From Butyrivibrio sp. (GTDB lineage Bacteria; Bacillota; Clostridia; Lachnospirales; Lachnospiraceae), in assembly GCA_017535785.1 (NCBI GenBank), contig JAFXTN010000014.1, forward strand, positions 20,977 to 84,976: a stretch of DNA of 64,000 bases. Reading direction: 5' to 3'. The notes under the pieces are model-generated. The model made no database searches, was not told where the DNA came from, and saw only the letters and a program-made list of their open reading frames with translations. How positions within the stretch are numbered: the first letter of the stretch is position 1; each line of letters begins with the position of its first letter. This document shows, piece after piece, positions 43,857 to 52,855 of the stretch. Made by a program: the position numbers and the translations under genes.

Positions 43857-43986
43857 TTATTATTCCCGTCAGGTGTTTTATTGATATTGTAACTCAGAGG
43901 AAAATTATTGAAAAGTGGCAAGTTTAGGCATTTTAAGGTAAAATTATGTAGTGAGTATTGGCAGACTACGAAACGCGGAGGGGGAT

Positions 43987-45009
43987 ATGGTTACAGTAAG
44001 TGTTTGCATGATCGTAAAAAACGAAGAGGAGTGCCTTGGAAGATGCCTTAAGAGCCTTCAGGGGATTGTCGATGAGATGATCGTTGTCGATACAGGTTCG
44101 ACCGATAGGACCAAGGAGATCGCGAAGGAGTGCGGTGCCAAGGTCTATGACTTTAAGTGGACGGGCGACTTTAGCGAAGCGAGAAACTACTCTTTTTCAC
44201 TTGCAACCTGTGACTATATATATGCTGCGGATGCAGATGAGGAGCTCGACGAGGAGAATCGTCAGAGATTCATTAAGTTAAAAGAGGACATCGAAAAGCT
44301 TGATATTGATATAGTTCAGATGTATTATTGCAATCAGTTGTCGTTTAGAACTGTCTACAACTATGACAGGGAGCTCAGACCCAAGCTCTTTAAGCGCGTG
44401 AGGCAATTTGTCTGGGAGGATCCGATCCACGAGCAGGTTTCGCTTGAGCCCGTTGTGTGCAACAGCGACATCGAGATCATCCACAGACCCAGAGAGAATC
44501 ATGCAGGCCGCGACCTTGCTTCTTTCAGAAAGGCCGTTGACGACGGAAGATATCTGTCGAAGAGGCTTCATGATATGTACGCGCGCGAGCTTTTCATGGG
44601 CGGAACCGATGATGATTTCATCAAGGCAAAAGAGTTTTTTGAAAAGTCTGTCGTTGACACCAACAGGGGCGTCGATGAGATAAAGGAGGCCAGCTGCGTA
44701 CTTGCGCATGTTGCTGTGCTTGAGGATGATGCGCCGGCTCTTTTGAAATATTCATTAAAAGATGCGACGACTGAGATGTCGAGCGAGATGTGCTATGAGC
44801 TCGGCGAATATTATTACGGTAAAAAGGATTACGACGAAGCTATTATCTGGTTCTTTAACGGAGCTTACGAGTGCGAGAGTATCCTTGATATAAAAAAGAG
44901 TAAAGAACTTCCGAGACTTGCCCTTGCAAAGTGCTACAGAGCGCTGGGCAATGAGGAACAGGCTGCGGACTATGAGAGAGAAGCGGCCGAGTGCGAGAAA
45001 GGTGAATGA
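43987..45009 (+). CDS. Family 2 glycosyltransferase with C-terminal TPR repeats
   Basis: Protein of about 340 residues. The N-terminal GT2 domain (residues ~1-230) begins VTVSVCMIVKNEEECLGRCLKSLQ, then VVDTGSTDRTKEIA and YIYAADADEELDE with the DADEE metal site. The last ~110 residues are TPR-like helices (CYELGEYYYGKKDYDEAIIWFFNGA and LALAKCYRALGNEEQAADYEREA). Members of this group often glycosylate peptides or proteins. The frame opens at 43951 and includes a GAGGGGG site, so the ATG at 43987 is preferred. Its end overlaps rfbG by 4 bp. Confidence 0.88.
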   Translation: MVTVSVCMIVKNEEECLGRCLKSLQGIVDEMIVVDTGSTDRTKEIAKECGAKVYDFKWTGDFSEARNYSFSLATCDYIYAADADEELDEENRQRFIKLKEDIEKLDIDIVQMYYCNQLSFRTVYNYDRELRPKLFKRVRQFVWEDPIHEQVSLEPVVCNSDIEIIHRPRENHAGRDLASFRKAVDDGRYLSKRLHDMYARELFMGGTDDDFIKAKEFFEKSVVDTNRGVDEIKEASCVLAHVAVLEDDAPALLKYSLKDATTEMSSEMCYELGEYYYGKKDYDEAIIWFFNGAYECESILDIKKSKELPRLALAKCYRALGNEEQAADYEREAAECEKGE

Positions 45010-46091
45010 TGCTTGATTTTTACAAAGGGAAAAGAGTTCTGATCACCGGTCATACCGGATTTAAGGGGAGCTGGCTTTCCAAGATATTGGTAATGGCGGG
45101 AGCGGATGTGCACGGATATGCGCTTCCACAGCCCGATGACAGTGAGAGCTTATACAAGATCGCGGACATTGAGAATATCATGGATTCGCATCTTGGAGAT
45201 ATAAGAAATTATGATGAGTTAAAAGAGTATTTTGATAAGGTGAAGCCCGAGATCGTATTTCATCTTGCGGCGCAGCCTATTGTCAGAGATTCATACAAGG
45301 ACCCGCGCTATACCTATGAGACCAACGTTATGGGCACGGTTAATATCTGTGAGTGCGTAAGGCTTTCGGGTAGCGTTAAGTCTTTTCTTAATGTCACAAC
45401 GGATAAGGTTTATCAGAACAATGAGTGGGAGTGGGGCTACCGCGAGGATGAGAAGCTCGACGGCTTCGATCCGTATTCCAACTCCAAGTCTTGCTCCGAG
45501 CTTGTGACACATTCCTATATCAATTCATTTTTAAATGAAATGGGTGTTGCGACTTCCACAGCCAGAGCGGGTAATGTTATCGGCGGCGGAGATTTTGCCA
45601 ATGACAGACTTATCCCTGATTGTGTGAGGGCAACGATGAAAGGGGAAAAGATAATTCTCAGAAACCCCGATTCCACAAGGCCCTTCCAGCATGTACTCGA
45701 GGCGCTTTCGGCATATCTTTTGCTTGCTGAGCTTCAGTACGAGGATAAGTCCTATGCGGGCTACTACAATGTGGGCCCCAATGAGGGCGACGCCGTTACA
45801 GCGGGTAAACTTGCGGGCAGCTATGCGGATGTTTGGAACGAGCTCATCGCAGCAGGTGAAAAGAACTGTCAGTATCCCAATAAGCTTGAGATCGAGGTTC
45901 GTCCGGACGGTGGTCCGCACGAGGCCAATTACCTAAAACTTGACTGTTCCAAGATAAAGAGTAGACTTAAGTGGTCGCCCAAATGGAACATTGACGATGC
46001 GGTGAAAGCTACCGCGGAGTGGACATACGCCTACTTTTCAGGCGAGGGCATAGCTTCCATGGAGAAGCAGATAAATGAGTATTTTCAGTAA
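45006..46091 (+). CDS. rfbG: CDP-glucose 4,6-dehydratase
   Basis: Short-chain dehydrogenase of 361 residues that converts CDP-glucose to CDP-4-keto-6-deoxyglucose, the first committed step to 3,6-dideoxyhexoses. The Rossmann motif and diagnostic start read GKRVLITGHTGFKGSWLSKIL. The catalytic Tyr and Lys lie in DPYSNSKSCSELV. RAGNVIGGGDFANDRLIPD and the later RPFQHVLEALSAYL closely follow Salmonella RfbG as I know it. It overlaps the upstream transferase (ATGATG). No cytidylyltransferase (rfbF) is in the window, so the CDP-glucose must come from elsewhere. Confidence 0.93.
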   Translation: MMLDFYKGKRVLITGHTGFKGSWLSKILVMAGADVHGYALPQPDDSESLYKIADIENIMDSHLGDIRNYDELKEYFDKVKPEIVFHLAAQPIVRDSYKDPRYTYETNVMGTVNICECVRLSGSVKSFLNVTTDKVYQNNEWEWGYREDEKLDGFDPYSNSKSCSELVTHSYINSFLNEMGVATSTARAGNVIGGGDFANDRLIPDCVRATMKGEKIILRNPDSTRPFQHVLEALSAYLLLAELQYEDKSYAGYYNVGPNEGDAVTAGKLAGSYADVWNELIAAGEKNCQYPNKLEIEVRPDGGPHEANYLKLDCSKIKSRLKWSPKWNIDDAVKATAEWTYAYFSGEGIASMEKQINEYFQ

Positions 46092-46121
46092 TATAGTTAA
46101 GATTTGAGGAGATTTTTTTAA

Positions 46122-47483
46122 ATGAGTAACGAACAGCAGATGGCAAGAGAGCAGATATTGGAGCTTGTAAAGGACTACTACGATCGCTTTCTTAAGACTG
46201 ATAAAGAGAAGTTTAGCGAGGGAGACAGGATCCCTTATTCAGGAAGAGTTTTTGATGAAAAAGAGGTTATGAACCTTGTTGATTCATCACTTGATTTCTG
46301 GCTTACAGCCGGAAGATATACAGATGAGTTTGAAGACAGATTTGCAAAGCTTTTGAATGTAAAGTTCGCAAGCCTTGTAAACAGCGGATCTTCAGCCAAC
46401 CTTATCGCATTCATGGCACTTACGGCTACAGAGCTCGGTGAGAGAAGAGTAAAAAGAGGCGACGAAGTCATCACAGTTGCCTGCGGCTTCCCCACAACTA
46501 TAGCACCTATCATGCAGTACGGCGCGGTTCCTGTTTTTGTGGACGTTACAGTTCCGGAGTACAACATAAACACAGAGATGCTTGAGAAGGCTCTTTCAGA
46601 TAAGACTAAGGCTGTGATGATCGCACACACACTCGGAAACCCGTTTGATCTTAAGGCGGTAAAAGAGTTCTGCGATAAGCATGAGCTCTGGCTTGTAGAG
46701 GATAACTGCGACGCGCTCGGCTCTGAGTATACGATCGACGGCGAGACAAGATTTACGGGAACCTGGGGTGACATTGGAACTTCAAGCTTCTATCCGCCTC
46801 ATCACATCACGATGGGCGAGGGCGGCTGCGTATATACCAACAATCCGCTCCTTCACAGACTTGTTCGCAGCTACCGCGACTGGGGAAGAGATTGCATCTG
46901 TCCTCCCGGAAAAGATAATTTCTGCGGCCACAGATTTGACGGCAAATTCGGCCAGTTACCTGTCGGCTATGACCATAAATATGTATACAGCCATCTCGGC
47001 TACAACTTAAAGGCAACAGATATGCAGGCTGCAGTAGGCTGTGCGCAGCTTGATAAGATGGTTCCTTTTGCTAATGCCAGAAGAAGCAACTGGAAGAAGC
47101 TTCACGACGGCCTTGCGGAGCTTAGCGATGTTCTTGTACTTCCTGAGCCTTCAGCTAACAGCAACCCTTCATGGTTTGGATTTATCATGATCGTAAAAGA
47201 GGGAGCTAAGGACGGAAAGGGCAACGACCTTACAAGAAATGCCATAACTAAGGCACTTGAGGATAATAACATCCAGACAAGACTTCTCTTTAGCGGAAAT
47301 GTTATCAAGCACCCTTGCTTCACAGAATTTGAGGAGGGCAAGGATTATAGAGTTGTCGGAGATCTCACAGTCACTGACAGTGTAATGAACAACGCGTTCT
47401 GGATCGGAGTATATCCCGGACTTTCGGATTCCAAGATCGATTTCATGATAAAGGTCATAAAAGAGGCTTGCAAAGGCGCGTGA
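46122..47483 (+). CDS. rfbH: CDP-4-keto-6-deoxyglucose 3-dehydrase (RfbH/E1)
   Basis: PMP-dependent, iron-sulfur dehydrase of 453 residues that removes the 3-hydroxyl of CDP-4-keto-6-deoxyglucose. The fold is that of DegT/DnrJ/EryC1 sugar aminotransferases, but the usual PLP lysine is replaced by histidine in FYPPHHITMGEGG, the hallmark of this enzyme. The cysteine-rich loop DCICPPGKDNFCGHRF provides cluster ligands. SSANLIAFMALTA and EDNCDALGSEY are further family motifs. A reductase partner (E3, AscD-like) is not visible in the window. AGGAG precedes the ATG. Confidence 0.94.
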   Translation: MSNEQQMAREQILELVKDYYDRFLKTDKEKFSEGDRIPYSGRVFDEKEVMNLVDSSLDFWLTAGRYTDEFEDRFAKLLNVKFASLVNSGSSANLIAFMALTATELGERRVKRGDEVITVACGFPTTIAPIMQYGAVPVFVDVTVPEYNINTEMLEKALSDKTKAVMIAHTLGNPFDLKAVKEFCDKHELWLVEDNCDALGSEYTIDGETRFTGTWGDIGTSSFYPPHHITMGEGGCVYTNNPLLHRLVRSYRDWGRDCICPPGKDNFCGHRFDGKFGQLPVGYDHKYVYSHLGYNLKATDMQAAVGCAQLDKMVPFANARRSNWKKLHDGLAELSDVLVLPEPSANSNPSWFGFIMIVKEGAKDGKGNDLTRNAITKALEDNNIQTRLLFSGNVIKHPCFTEFEEGKDYRVVGDLTVTDSVMNNAFWIGVYPGLSDSKIDFMIKVIKEACKGA

Positions 47484-47499
47484 TCATGAGGATTAGATA

Positions 47500-48423
47500 A
47501 TGGGTAAAGAGTGTAAGATTTCAATCGTCACGGGCGCGTTCGGATTTGCGGGCGCGAGCCTGACGGAAAATCTTTTGAATAACGGATATGAGGTCTATGC
47601 GGTCTGCAGGGAAGGATCGGAGCACAACGATAGGCTTGACGGCAACGCGAATTCGCACTTGCTGCACAAGATCTACCTGGACATGCAGGACTACGACAAG
47701 ATACATGAGTACGTGGACACCGAGGCTTTAAGTGCGGCGGAGCGCGTGCTCTTTTTCCATTTATCATGGGGCGGCGCAAGAGACGACTTTGAGGCGCAGT
47801 ATGCGAACGTAGAGGGCTCACTTAAGGCGATGGACTCTGCGATAGCTATGAAAGCCCGGTTTATCGGCATTGGATCTCAGGCTGAGTACGGCGTGTGCAG
47901 TGATGTTATAACAGAGGAGACTCCTCTTAAGCCCTTTACGGCCTACGGAAGCTGTAAGGCGGCTGCGTATCATCTTTTGAAAAGTAAGGCGCGTATAGCC
48001 GGAATAGACTTTGTCTGGGGCAGGATCTTCAGCCTTATCGGTAAGTTTGAACCCAAGGGACGTATGCTTCCCGATCTTTGCAATAAGCTTAAAAACGGCG
48101 AGGATGTAAACTTAAGTTCCTGCGAGCAGCACTGGGATTATATGGACGTGGTTGACACCGCGGAAGCGATCAGACTCCTTGGCGAAAAGGGCAAAGACAC
48201 CGAGAGCTACAATATAGCAAACGGCGATCATCACGAGCTTTCTTATTTTGTTGAGAGAGCCGCGCAGGTCCTTGGAGCAGATGAGAAGCTCATACATTAC
48301 GGACAGAAAGCGGATCCTTTTGTCAGCTTGAAACCGTCGGTAAGCAAACTTAAAGCGGATACAGGGTTTGAAATATCGTTAACTTTTGATGAAACTTTAA
48401 GAAATAGCTTTATTGACATCTGA
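47500..48423 (+). CDS. NAD(P)-dependent nucleotide-sugar reductase/epimerase (CDP-abequose/paratose synthase-like)
   Basis: Short-chain dehydrogenase of 307 residues. It has VTGAFGFAGASLTENLL (glycine-rich dinucleotide loop), a serine in GIGSQAEYG and the Tyr/Lys pair in YGSCKAAAYHLL. Its place 16 bp after rfbH suggests it reduces C4 of the CDP-3,6-dideoxy intermediate, as RfbJ (abequose) or RfbS (paratose) do. The stereochemistry, and so the final sugar, cannot be read from the sequence. The end of the gene contains the promoter for the following GGDEF gene. Confidence 0.8.
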   Translation: MGKECKISIVTGAFGFAGASLTENLLNNGYEVYAVCREGSEHNDRLDGNANSHLLHKIYLDMQDYDKIHEYVDTEALSAAERVLFFHLSWGGARDDFEAQYANVEGSLKAMDSAIAMKARFIGIGSQAEYGVCSDVITEETPLKPFTAYGSCKAAAYHLLKSKARIAGIDFVWGRIFSLIGKFEPKGRMLPDLCNKLKNGEDVNLSSCEQHWDYMDVVDTAEAIRLLGEKGKDTESYNIANGDHHELSYFVERAAQVLGADEKLIHYGQKADPFVSLKPSVSKLKADTGFEISLTFDETLRNSFIDI

Positions 48424-48441
48424 CAGTACAAAAGATACCAT
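48413..48441 (+). promoter_or_regulatory. Putative promoter of the second GGDEF gene
   Basis: A perfect TTGACA (48413-48418), a 17-base spacer and TACCAT (48436-48441), overlapping the last codons of the epimerase gene. Confidence 0.6.
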
Positions 48442-48497
48442 TAATATAGCGAATTATGAGAAACTATATGGATTTTACGAATAATGGATGAGTATTT

Positions 48498-49664
48498 ATG
48501 ATTGATATTACGTCTGTTTTTGCATCTAATATAGTGGGATTCTTATTGATGGCAGGACTGCTTCTGAGTAAAGGTTGGAGACTTCAGACCAAGAACTCTG
48601 AGAGCGGTATCTTGCTTATTATGATTTTTGCGGTCATGGTAGGCTGTGTTTTCGATCCTATCGCATCGTTTTTGGATGGGCGGCCCGGATCGGTTGCTCG
48701 CATGGGTGTTTATGTAAGTAATACCCTTCTTTTTTTCCTTAATATAATAATTGGTCCCGGATACATAACGCTTATAGAGCGTCATATAAATGAGAGTCAG
48801 TCGAGATTTCAGAAGACCCTTATCTATTCTGTGTGCTCGATTGAGTTTATTGTACTTATCATCAATATTTTTTATCCTGTTGTTTTCGGAGTGGATGAGA
48901 ATAATTCATATTACCGTTTGGGATTTTACTGGTTGTACATTGGAGCGGAGCTCTTTTTCCTGGTATATGGACTGTATGTCTACATTGCCGCCAAGAAGAG
49001 AGGAAGATTCCTTAAGTTTTTCCCTGCGTGGCAGTTCCTTGTTCCGATCTTTGTGGGCATGATCGTGCAGTCGCTTGTATACGGCATTTCTTTGATATGG
49101 CCGTGTGTGGGTGTTGCTTTTTGTGCGATCGCTATAAGCCTGCAGAATGAGAGTATCTATCTGGATAAGCTCACGGGATCGTACAACAGATTCTATCTGG
49201 ATGAATTTATAAATATGGCACGGAGGCGCGGCGGTGAGTATGCGGCTCTGATGCTTGATATGAACGGCTTTAAGAAGATCAACGATAATTTCTCACACAG
49301 CGAGGGCGACAATGCGCTTATCGCGATAGCGGATATTTTGCGTGATGTGACGACAAACAGAGGCGTTGTCATAAGATTTGCGGGTGACGAATTCATAATC
49401 GTGCTGGATTCCGTGACACAAGAAGCCGTTTACGAATGCAAGGATAGAATAAATGAAGCTATCGCCATTTATAACGAGACTTCCGGCAAGCCCTATAAGC
49501 TTTCAGCTGCAGTGGGCGGCGCCGTGTTTGATTTTGATGAAGATAACAGCGATTTCATGAGCGGAATCGATAAGCTTATGTACGCCGACAAGGCAGAATA
49601 CTACAAGACACATGACAGAAGAAAGAGGGGTATGGGGGACAGCGATGTACGAGAAACTAACTAA
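48498..49664 (+). CDS. Membrane-bound diguanylate cyclase (7TM-GGDEF)
   Basis: Protein of 388 residues. The first ~210 residues contain about seven hydrophobic helices (IVGFLLMAGLLLSKG through VGVAFCAIAISLQ). The GGDEF domain starts with DKLTGSYNRFYLDEFI, has LMLDMNGFKKINDNFSHSEGD and the signature RFAGDEFIIVL, an A-for-G variant that usually stays active. The gene has its own promoter and overlaps the next gene by 20 bp, so glycan synthesis and cyclic di-GMP production may be expressed together. Confidence 0.9.
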   Translation: MIDITSVFASNIVGFLLMAGLLLSKGWRLQTKNSESGILLIMIFAVMVGCVFDPIASFLDGRPGSVARMGVYVSNTLLFFLNIIIGPGYITLIERHINESQSRFQKTLIYSVCSIEFIVLIINIFYPVVFGVDENNSYYRLGFYWLYIGAELFFLVYGLYVYIAAKKRGRFLKFFPAWQFLVPIFVGMIVQSLVYGISLIWPCVGVAFCAIAISLQNESIYLDKLTGSYNRFYLDEFINMARRRGGEYAALMLDMNGFKKINDNFSHSEGDNALIAIADILRDVTTNRGVVIRFAGDEFIIVLDSVTQEAVYECKDRINEAIAIYNETSGKPYKLSAAVGGAVFDFDEDNSDFMSGIDKLMYADKAEYYKTHDRRKRGMGDSDVRETN

Positions 49665-51252
49665 CCTTATCGGGGAAGGTGATTTTAAGGAAGCTCTCTA
49701 TGAGTTTCAGGATGAATATCTGCATATAGATGAAAAAAACAATATCGATGCGGCGAAGCTGTGCGTTTTGGAGGCTACCATATGGGAAGCTCTGGGTGAT
49801 GACACGGCTGAGTTTGACGCTATAGCTCGTGGAATTGCCTATGACGGCTCCAACTACGAGCTTTTTTATATGCTTGGACTCTATTACAGGGATATCAACG
49901 TGAATAAGGCTTATCTTTGCATGGAGATGGCTCTTTATTACTGCGATAATGCCGATGACAGGCGGGTTATAGAAAGCTCTTTTGACGAGATGGTAAATTC
50001 ACCCGGCTTCAGGGTCCGTAACACCAGTATCATGATCCTGTCGCACAATGACCTTGAGCTTTTGAAAAGATGTATCGCGGCGATCGAAAAGTATGTGCCC
50101 AAGTGCAGTTGCGAGATCGTGGTCGTTGACAATGCTTCGACCGAGGACGGTGTTGTTGATTTCCTCAAGGACAAAAAAGAGCAGTCGGAGTTTGATATTA
50201 AGCTGATCGCCTGCGATGAGAATCTTGGCTTCCCCAAGGGATGCAATCTCGGGACCAAGTATTGCAACAAAGAAAACGACGTCTTTTTCCTTAATAACGA
50301 TGCGTGTCTTACGAGAAACGCTCTGTTTTTCCTTAGGATGGGACTTTATGACAACAGGGACGTGGGAGCCGTTGGGCCTCTTTCGAACAGTGCTTCGCTC
50401 CAGGAGCTTCCGCCATCGGAGTTTTATAAGTATGCCGGAAAAGAGCTTCCGGATAACTGGCACAGGGAGCTTGGCGTGGAAAAGAGCATCGAGGTGTTTA
50501 AGGGTTATGCCCACGATCATTCGTATCCCATGAGAAATGCTTATATCAAGAGGTTCAGGCTTACGGGCTTTGCGCTTTTGATCTCATGTCAGGCGATAAA
50601 TGAGGTCGCAAGCGACATGAAGGTCTTTGATGAGGTCTTTTCGCCGGGATATTTCGAGGACGACGATCTTGGCATAAGGCTTGCCAGAGCGGGCTTTGCT
50701 CAGCTTGTGTGCAAGAATGCCTTTGTATATCATAACGGCGGTACGGGCTTTGAGGGGCACAATGATGCGCTTGAGGTCGGCAGAGAGAAGTTTAAAGAGA
50801 AGTGGGGCTTTGATATCTGGGGCTATTCGCTTCCTTGGTTTGAAGTCGCTGACGAAGTCATTTCCATGGTAAAAGAGAAGAAGGGTAGCCTTAGGGTTGT
50901 CGATTTTACCTGCGGTTTTGGCGCGACGGCGTCTTATATAAAGAGTAGCTGCCCGGAGACTTTCATTGCGGGCGTTTGCAGGAATTCATTTGAGGCCGGT
51001 ATTGCCAAGCGGCTTGCGGACGACGTTTGCTGGGGTGATACCAATGCGATGAAGCTTCCTTGGAGCGACAGATCTTTTGACATTGTTATAGCGCCCAAGG
51101 GCGAGGTCAGCATGGGGCAGGTTATGAGATATCTTAAGCCCGACGGAAAGTGGCTTGGCGCGGGCGAAGAAAATAAGGCAGAGAATGAGAAAGATATTAT
51201 AAATGTAAATGCGTCGGGATTTGATTCGATGAAGGTAGATAATCTTTTGTAA
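49645..51252 (+). CDS. TPR-like/GT2/methyltransferase fusion protein
   Basis: Protein of about 535 residues with three parts. Residues ~1-110 are TPR-like helices (LTNLIGEGDFKEALYEFQDEYL, LFYMLGLYYRDINVNKAYLCME). Residues ~120-400 are a GT2 domain: SIMILSHNDLELLKRCIAAIEKYV, VVVDNASTEDG, FPKGCNLGTKY, and DVFFLNNDACLT as metal site. Residues ~415-530 resemble a class I methyltransferase (VVDFTCGFGATASYIKSS as SAM loop, WSDRSFDIVIAPK, MGQVMRYLKPDGKWLGAG). The frame opens at 49612; GGGGGA before the ATG at 49645 is preferred. It may add and methylate a sugar on a protein such as flagellin, which is inference. Confidence 0.8.
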   Translation: MYEKLTNLIGEGDFKEALYEFQDEYLHIDEKNNIDAAKLCVLEATIWEALGDDTAEFDAIARGIAYDGSNYELFYMLGLYYRDINVNKAYLCMEMALYYCDNADDRRVIESSFDEMVNSPGFRVRNTSIMILSHNDLELLKRCIAAIEKYVPKCSCEIVVVDNASTEDGVVDFLKDKKEQSEFDIKLIACDENLGFPKGCNLGTKYCNKENDVFFLNNDACLTRNALFFLRMGLYDNRDVGAVGPLSNSASLQELPPSEFYKYAGKELPDNWHRELGVEKSIEVFKGYAHDHSYPMRNAYIKRFRLTGFALLISCQAINEVASDMKVFDEVFSPGYFEDDDLGIRLARAGFAQLVCKNAFVYHNGGTGFEGHNDALEVGREKFKEKWGFDIWGYSLPWFEVADEVISMVKEKKGSLRVVDFTCGFGATASYIKSSCPETFIAGVCRNSFEAGIAKRLADDVCWGDTNAMKLPWSDRSFDIVIAPKGEVSMGQVMRYLKPDGKWLGAGEENKAENEKDIINVNASGFDSMKVDNLL

Positions 51253-51277
51253 ACCGTGGATCTATGGGAGGCTTTTC

Positions 51278-52009
51278 ATGAATTGTCCTAATTGCAACCG
51301 GGAATTTCCGGACACCATGAATCTTAAGATAAAGTTCTGTCCTATGTGCGGAAGCAGGCTTTTTGAGGACGGAAAAGAATATGTGATACAGGTGGAGTGC
51401 GTCGGCCAGAGGTCAATGGGAGAGCCTAACATGATGGTCTTTTTGGATGACAGGCAGCTCTACGAGGTAAAAGCGGGTGAGAGTATCTGCTTCGCGGCAA
51501 AGGCGGGATTCCATACGCTCAGGTTCAGGCAGAAGGTAAGGAATAAGACGATAACTCTTTTGGTTAATTCAAGCTATGCGATAAAGGCGTATTTTAATTC
51601 ACTTTCGGGTCTTATCGAGACTGGGATAACCAAGTACGTTGATAACAACAATGACTTTAAGATAAATACGATGAGCCTTACGGCGCCGGTCATGGTGATC
51701 GAAAATGATAAGGTGGGCTTTGATACGCTCCTTGGAAATGACGGCCCGGACTATGAGTTCAGGGTTACGAGCGGCCTCAAAGAGGGCACTCTTGCGATCT
51801 ACGGTGAGAGGTGCGAATTTACCGCTGACACCAGCATGATAAAAGAAATCCTGTACTATAAGAATGTTGTCGCAGTAAAAAAGAAAATGGGCTCAATTGA
51901 CATTCAATGCGATGGAAATGTCCATAAAGTGTATAGTATTCCGAAAGATATCTACAATGAGATATTGTCATTTTTGTCCAATAGGATTGAGGAAGTAAAG
52001 AACTCATAA
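51278..52009 (+). CDS. Zinc-ribbon protein of unknown function
   Basis: Cytosolic protein of 243 residues. The N-terminus is a zinc ribbon with two CxxC pairs (CPNCNREFP and FCPMCGSRL). The rest has beta-rich pieces (VFLDDRQLYEVKAGESICFAAKAGFHTLRFRQ) of a PEGA-like or small beta-sandwich type, and a C-terminal ~80 residues (LAIYGERCEFTADTSMIKEILYYKNVVAVKKKMG) that look PH-like. I do not recognise a family with known function. GGGAGG precedes the ATG. It follows the fusion gene by 25 bp and ends the run with a terminator. Confidence 0.6.
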   Translation: MNCPNCNREFPDTMNLKIKFCPMCGSRLFEDGKEYVIQVECVGQRSMGEPNMMVFLDDRQLYEVKAGESICFAAKAGFHTLRFRQKVRNKTITLLVNSSYAIKAYFNSLSGLIETGITKYVDNNNDFKINTMSLTAPVMVIENDKVGFDTLLGNDGPDYEFRVTSGLKEGTLAIYGERCEFTADTSMIKEILYYKNVVAVKKKMGSIDIQCDGNVHKVYSIPKDIYNEILSFLSNRIEEVKNS

Positions 52010-52057
52010 AAAGATAGAATATACGCAAAAACTAAAAAATATATATTAATATACGAA

Positions 52058-52087
52058 AAACAGCACTTAGGTGCTGTTTGTTTTTTC
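52058..52087 (+). terminator. Terminator after the zinc-ribbon gene
   Basis: A 9-bp perfect stem AAACAGCAC/GTGCTGTTT with TTAG loop is followed by GTTTTTTC. Confidence 0.9.
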
Positions 52088-52165
52088 GTCTATTGTTTAG
52101 ATAATTACTGCATTAGGTCAATTCTGGGGTGAAAGGTGTTGACGTTAAAAAGTAATCATTATAAC

Positions 52166-52355
52166 TGTGAGCTGTGAAAATTGTGTGAACACTTTAGCAA
52201 ATTATTGTTTCTTACTGGATTTTCGTTAAAATGCCAAAAAACAGTCGGCAATCTTAATGAATTTTTATGTGAAAATTCCCCTAAAAAGTGAATGACGAAA
52301 TAACGTCTATGTGGTAGACTTGTTTTTGCAAAAGAAAAGACATTCACATGTGAAT
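52166..52355. promoter_or_regulatory. Regulatory region of the HTH gene with TGTGAA sites and a 14-bp palindrome
   Basis: This 373-base gap (52010-52382) holds no gene. It has TGTGA(A) at 52166, 52173, 52184 and 52268, the 12-mer TTGTGTGAACAC at 52181-52192, an inverted repeat GTCTA/TAGAC at 52305-52319 and a perfect palindrome ATTCACATGTGAAT at 52342-52355, 13 bases before the ribosome site. A promoter candidate is TTGTTT-N16-TAAAAT (52205-52232). The same 12-mer recurs before glf at 52816-52827. Confidence 0.55.
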
Positions 52356-52382
52356 AAAAATATATCAGGAGGTTTTATCAAT

Positions 52383-52718
52383 ATGACAAAAGCTGAGATT
52401 TTAAAGAAAGAGATTTTGCAGCAGTACAAGAGTGTTAGACAGTTCGCGATCGATATGTCTATCCCTTACAGCACACTTGTAACTGCTTTAGATAGGGGAA
52501 TTGAAGGAATGGCTTACGGAACAGTTATAAAGATGTGTGATCGTTTGAACCTTAACCCTGTTGATTTCTCAACACTTGAGCAGGGTACAGACCTTGGAAA
52601 GAAGATCGTAGAGAATCGTGTTATGCAGCAGTACGTTAAGCTCAACAAGGCAGGACGTAAGAAGATCCTTGATATGATGGGAGATTTCTCACAGCTTGAT
52701 AAGTATCAGGCTGACTGA
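52383..52718 (+). CDS. Small HTH transcriptional regulator (XRE-like)
   Basis: DNA-binding protein of 111 residues. A Cro/CI-type helix-turn-helix covers residues ~15-60: YKSVRQFAIDMSIPYSTLVTALDRG with MAYGTVIKMCDRLNLNPVDF as the following helices. The C-terminal 40 residues (MQQYVKLNKAGRKKILDMMGDFSQL) look like a short dimerisation helix. A strong AGGAGG fixes the ATG at 52383, inside a longer frame starting at 52311. It is monocistronic, ending in a very strong terminator, and is preceded by likely operators, so autoregulation is plausible. Confidence 0.85.
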   Translation: MTKAEILKKEILQQYKSVRQFAIDMSIPYSTLVTALDRGIEGMAYGTVIKMCDRLNLNPVDFSTLEQGTDLGKKIVENRVMQQYVKLNKAGRKKILDMMGDFSQLDKYQAD

Positions 52719-52774
52719 TATTTAAAATGGTGTTTTGACGCTACAAATAAGTATTAAATTATATGGTATGATTC

Positions 52775-52816
52775 ACACCGCGGATTTGGTATAATGAAAT
52801 CCGCGGTGTTTCTTTT
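52775..52816 (+). terminator. Strong terminator between the HTH gene and glf
   Basis: A perfect 13-bp stem ACACCGCGGATTT/AAATCCGCGGTGT with a 9-base loop is followed by TTCTTTTT. Confidence 0.94.
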
Positions 52817-52855
52817 TGTGTGAACACCAAGCAAGGTCTTTATGGAGGATCATAC

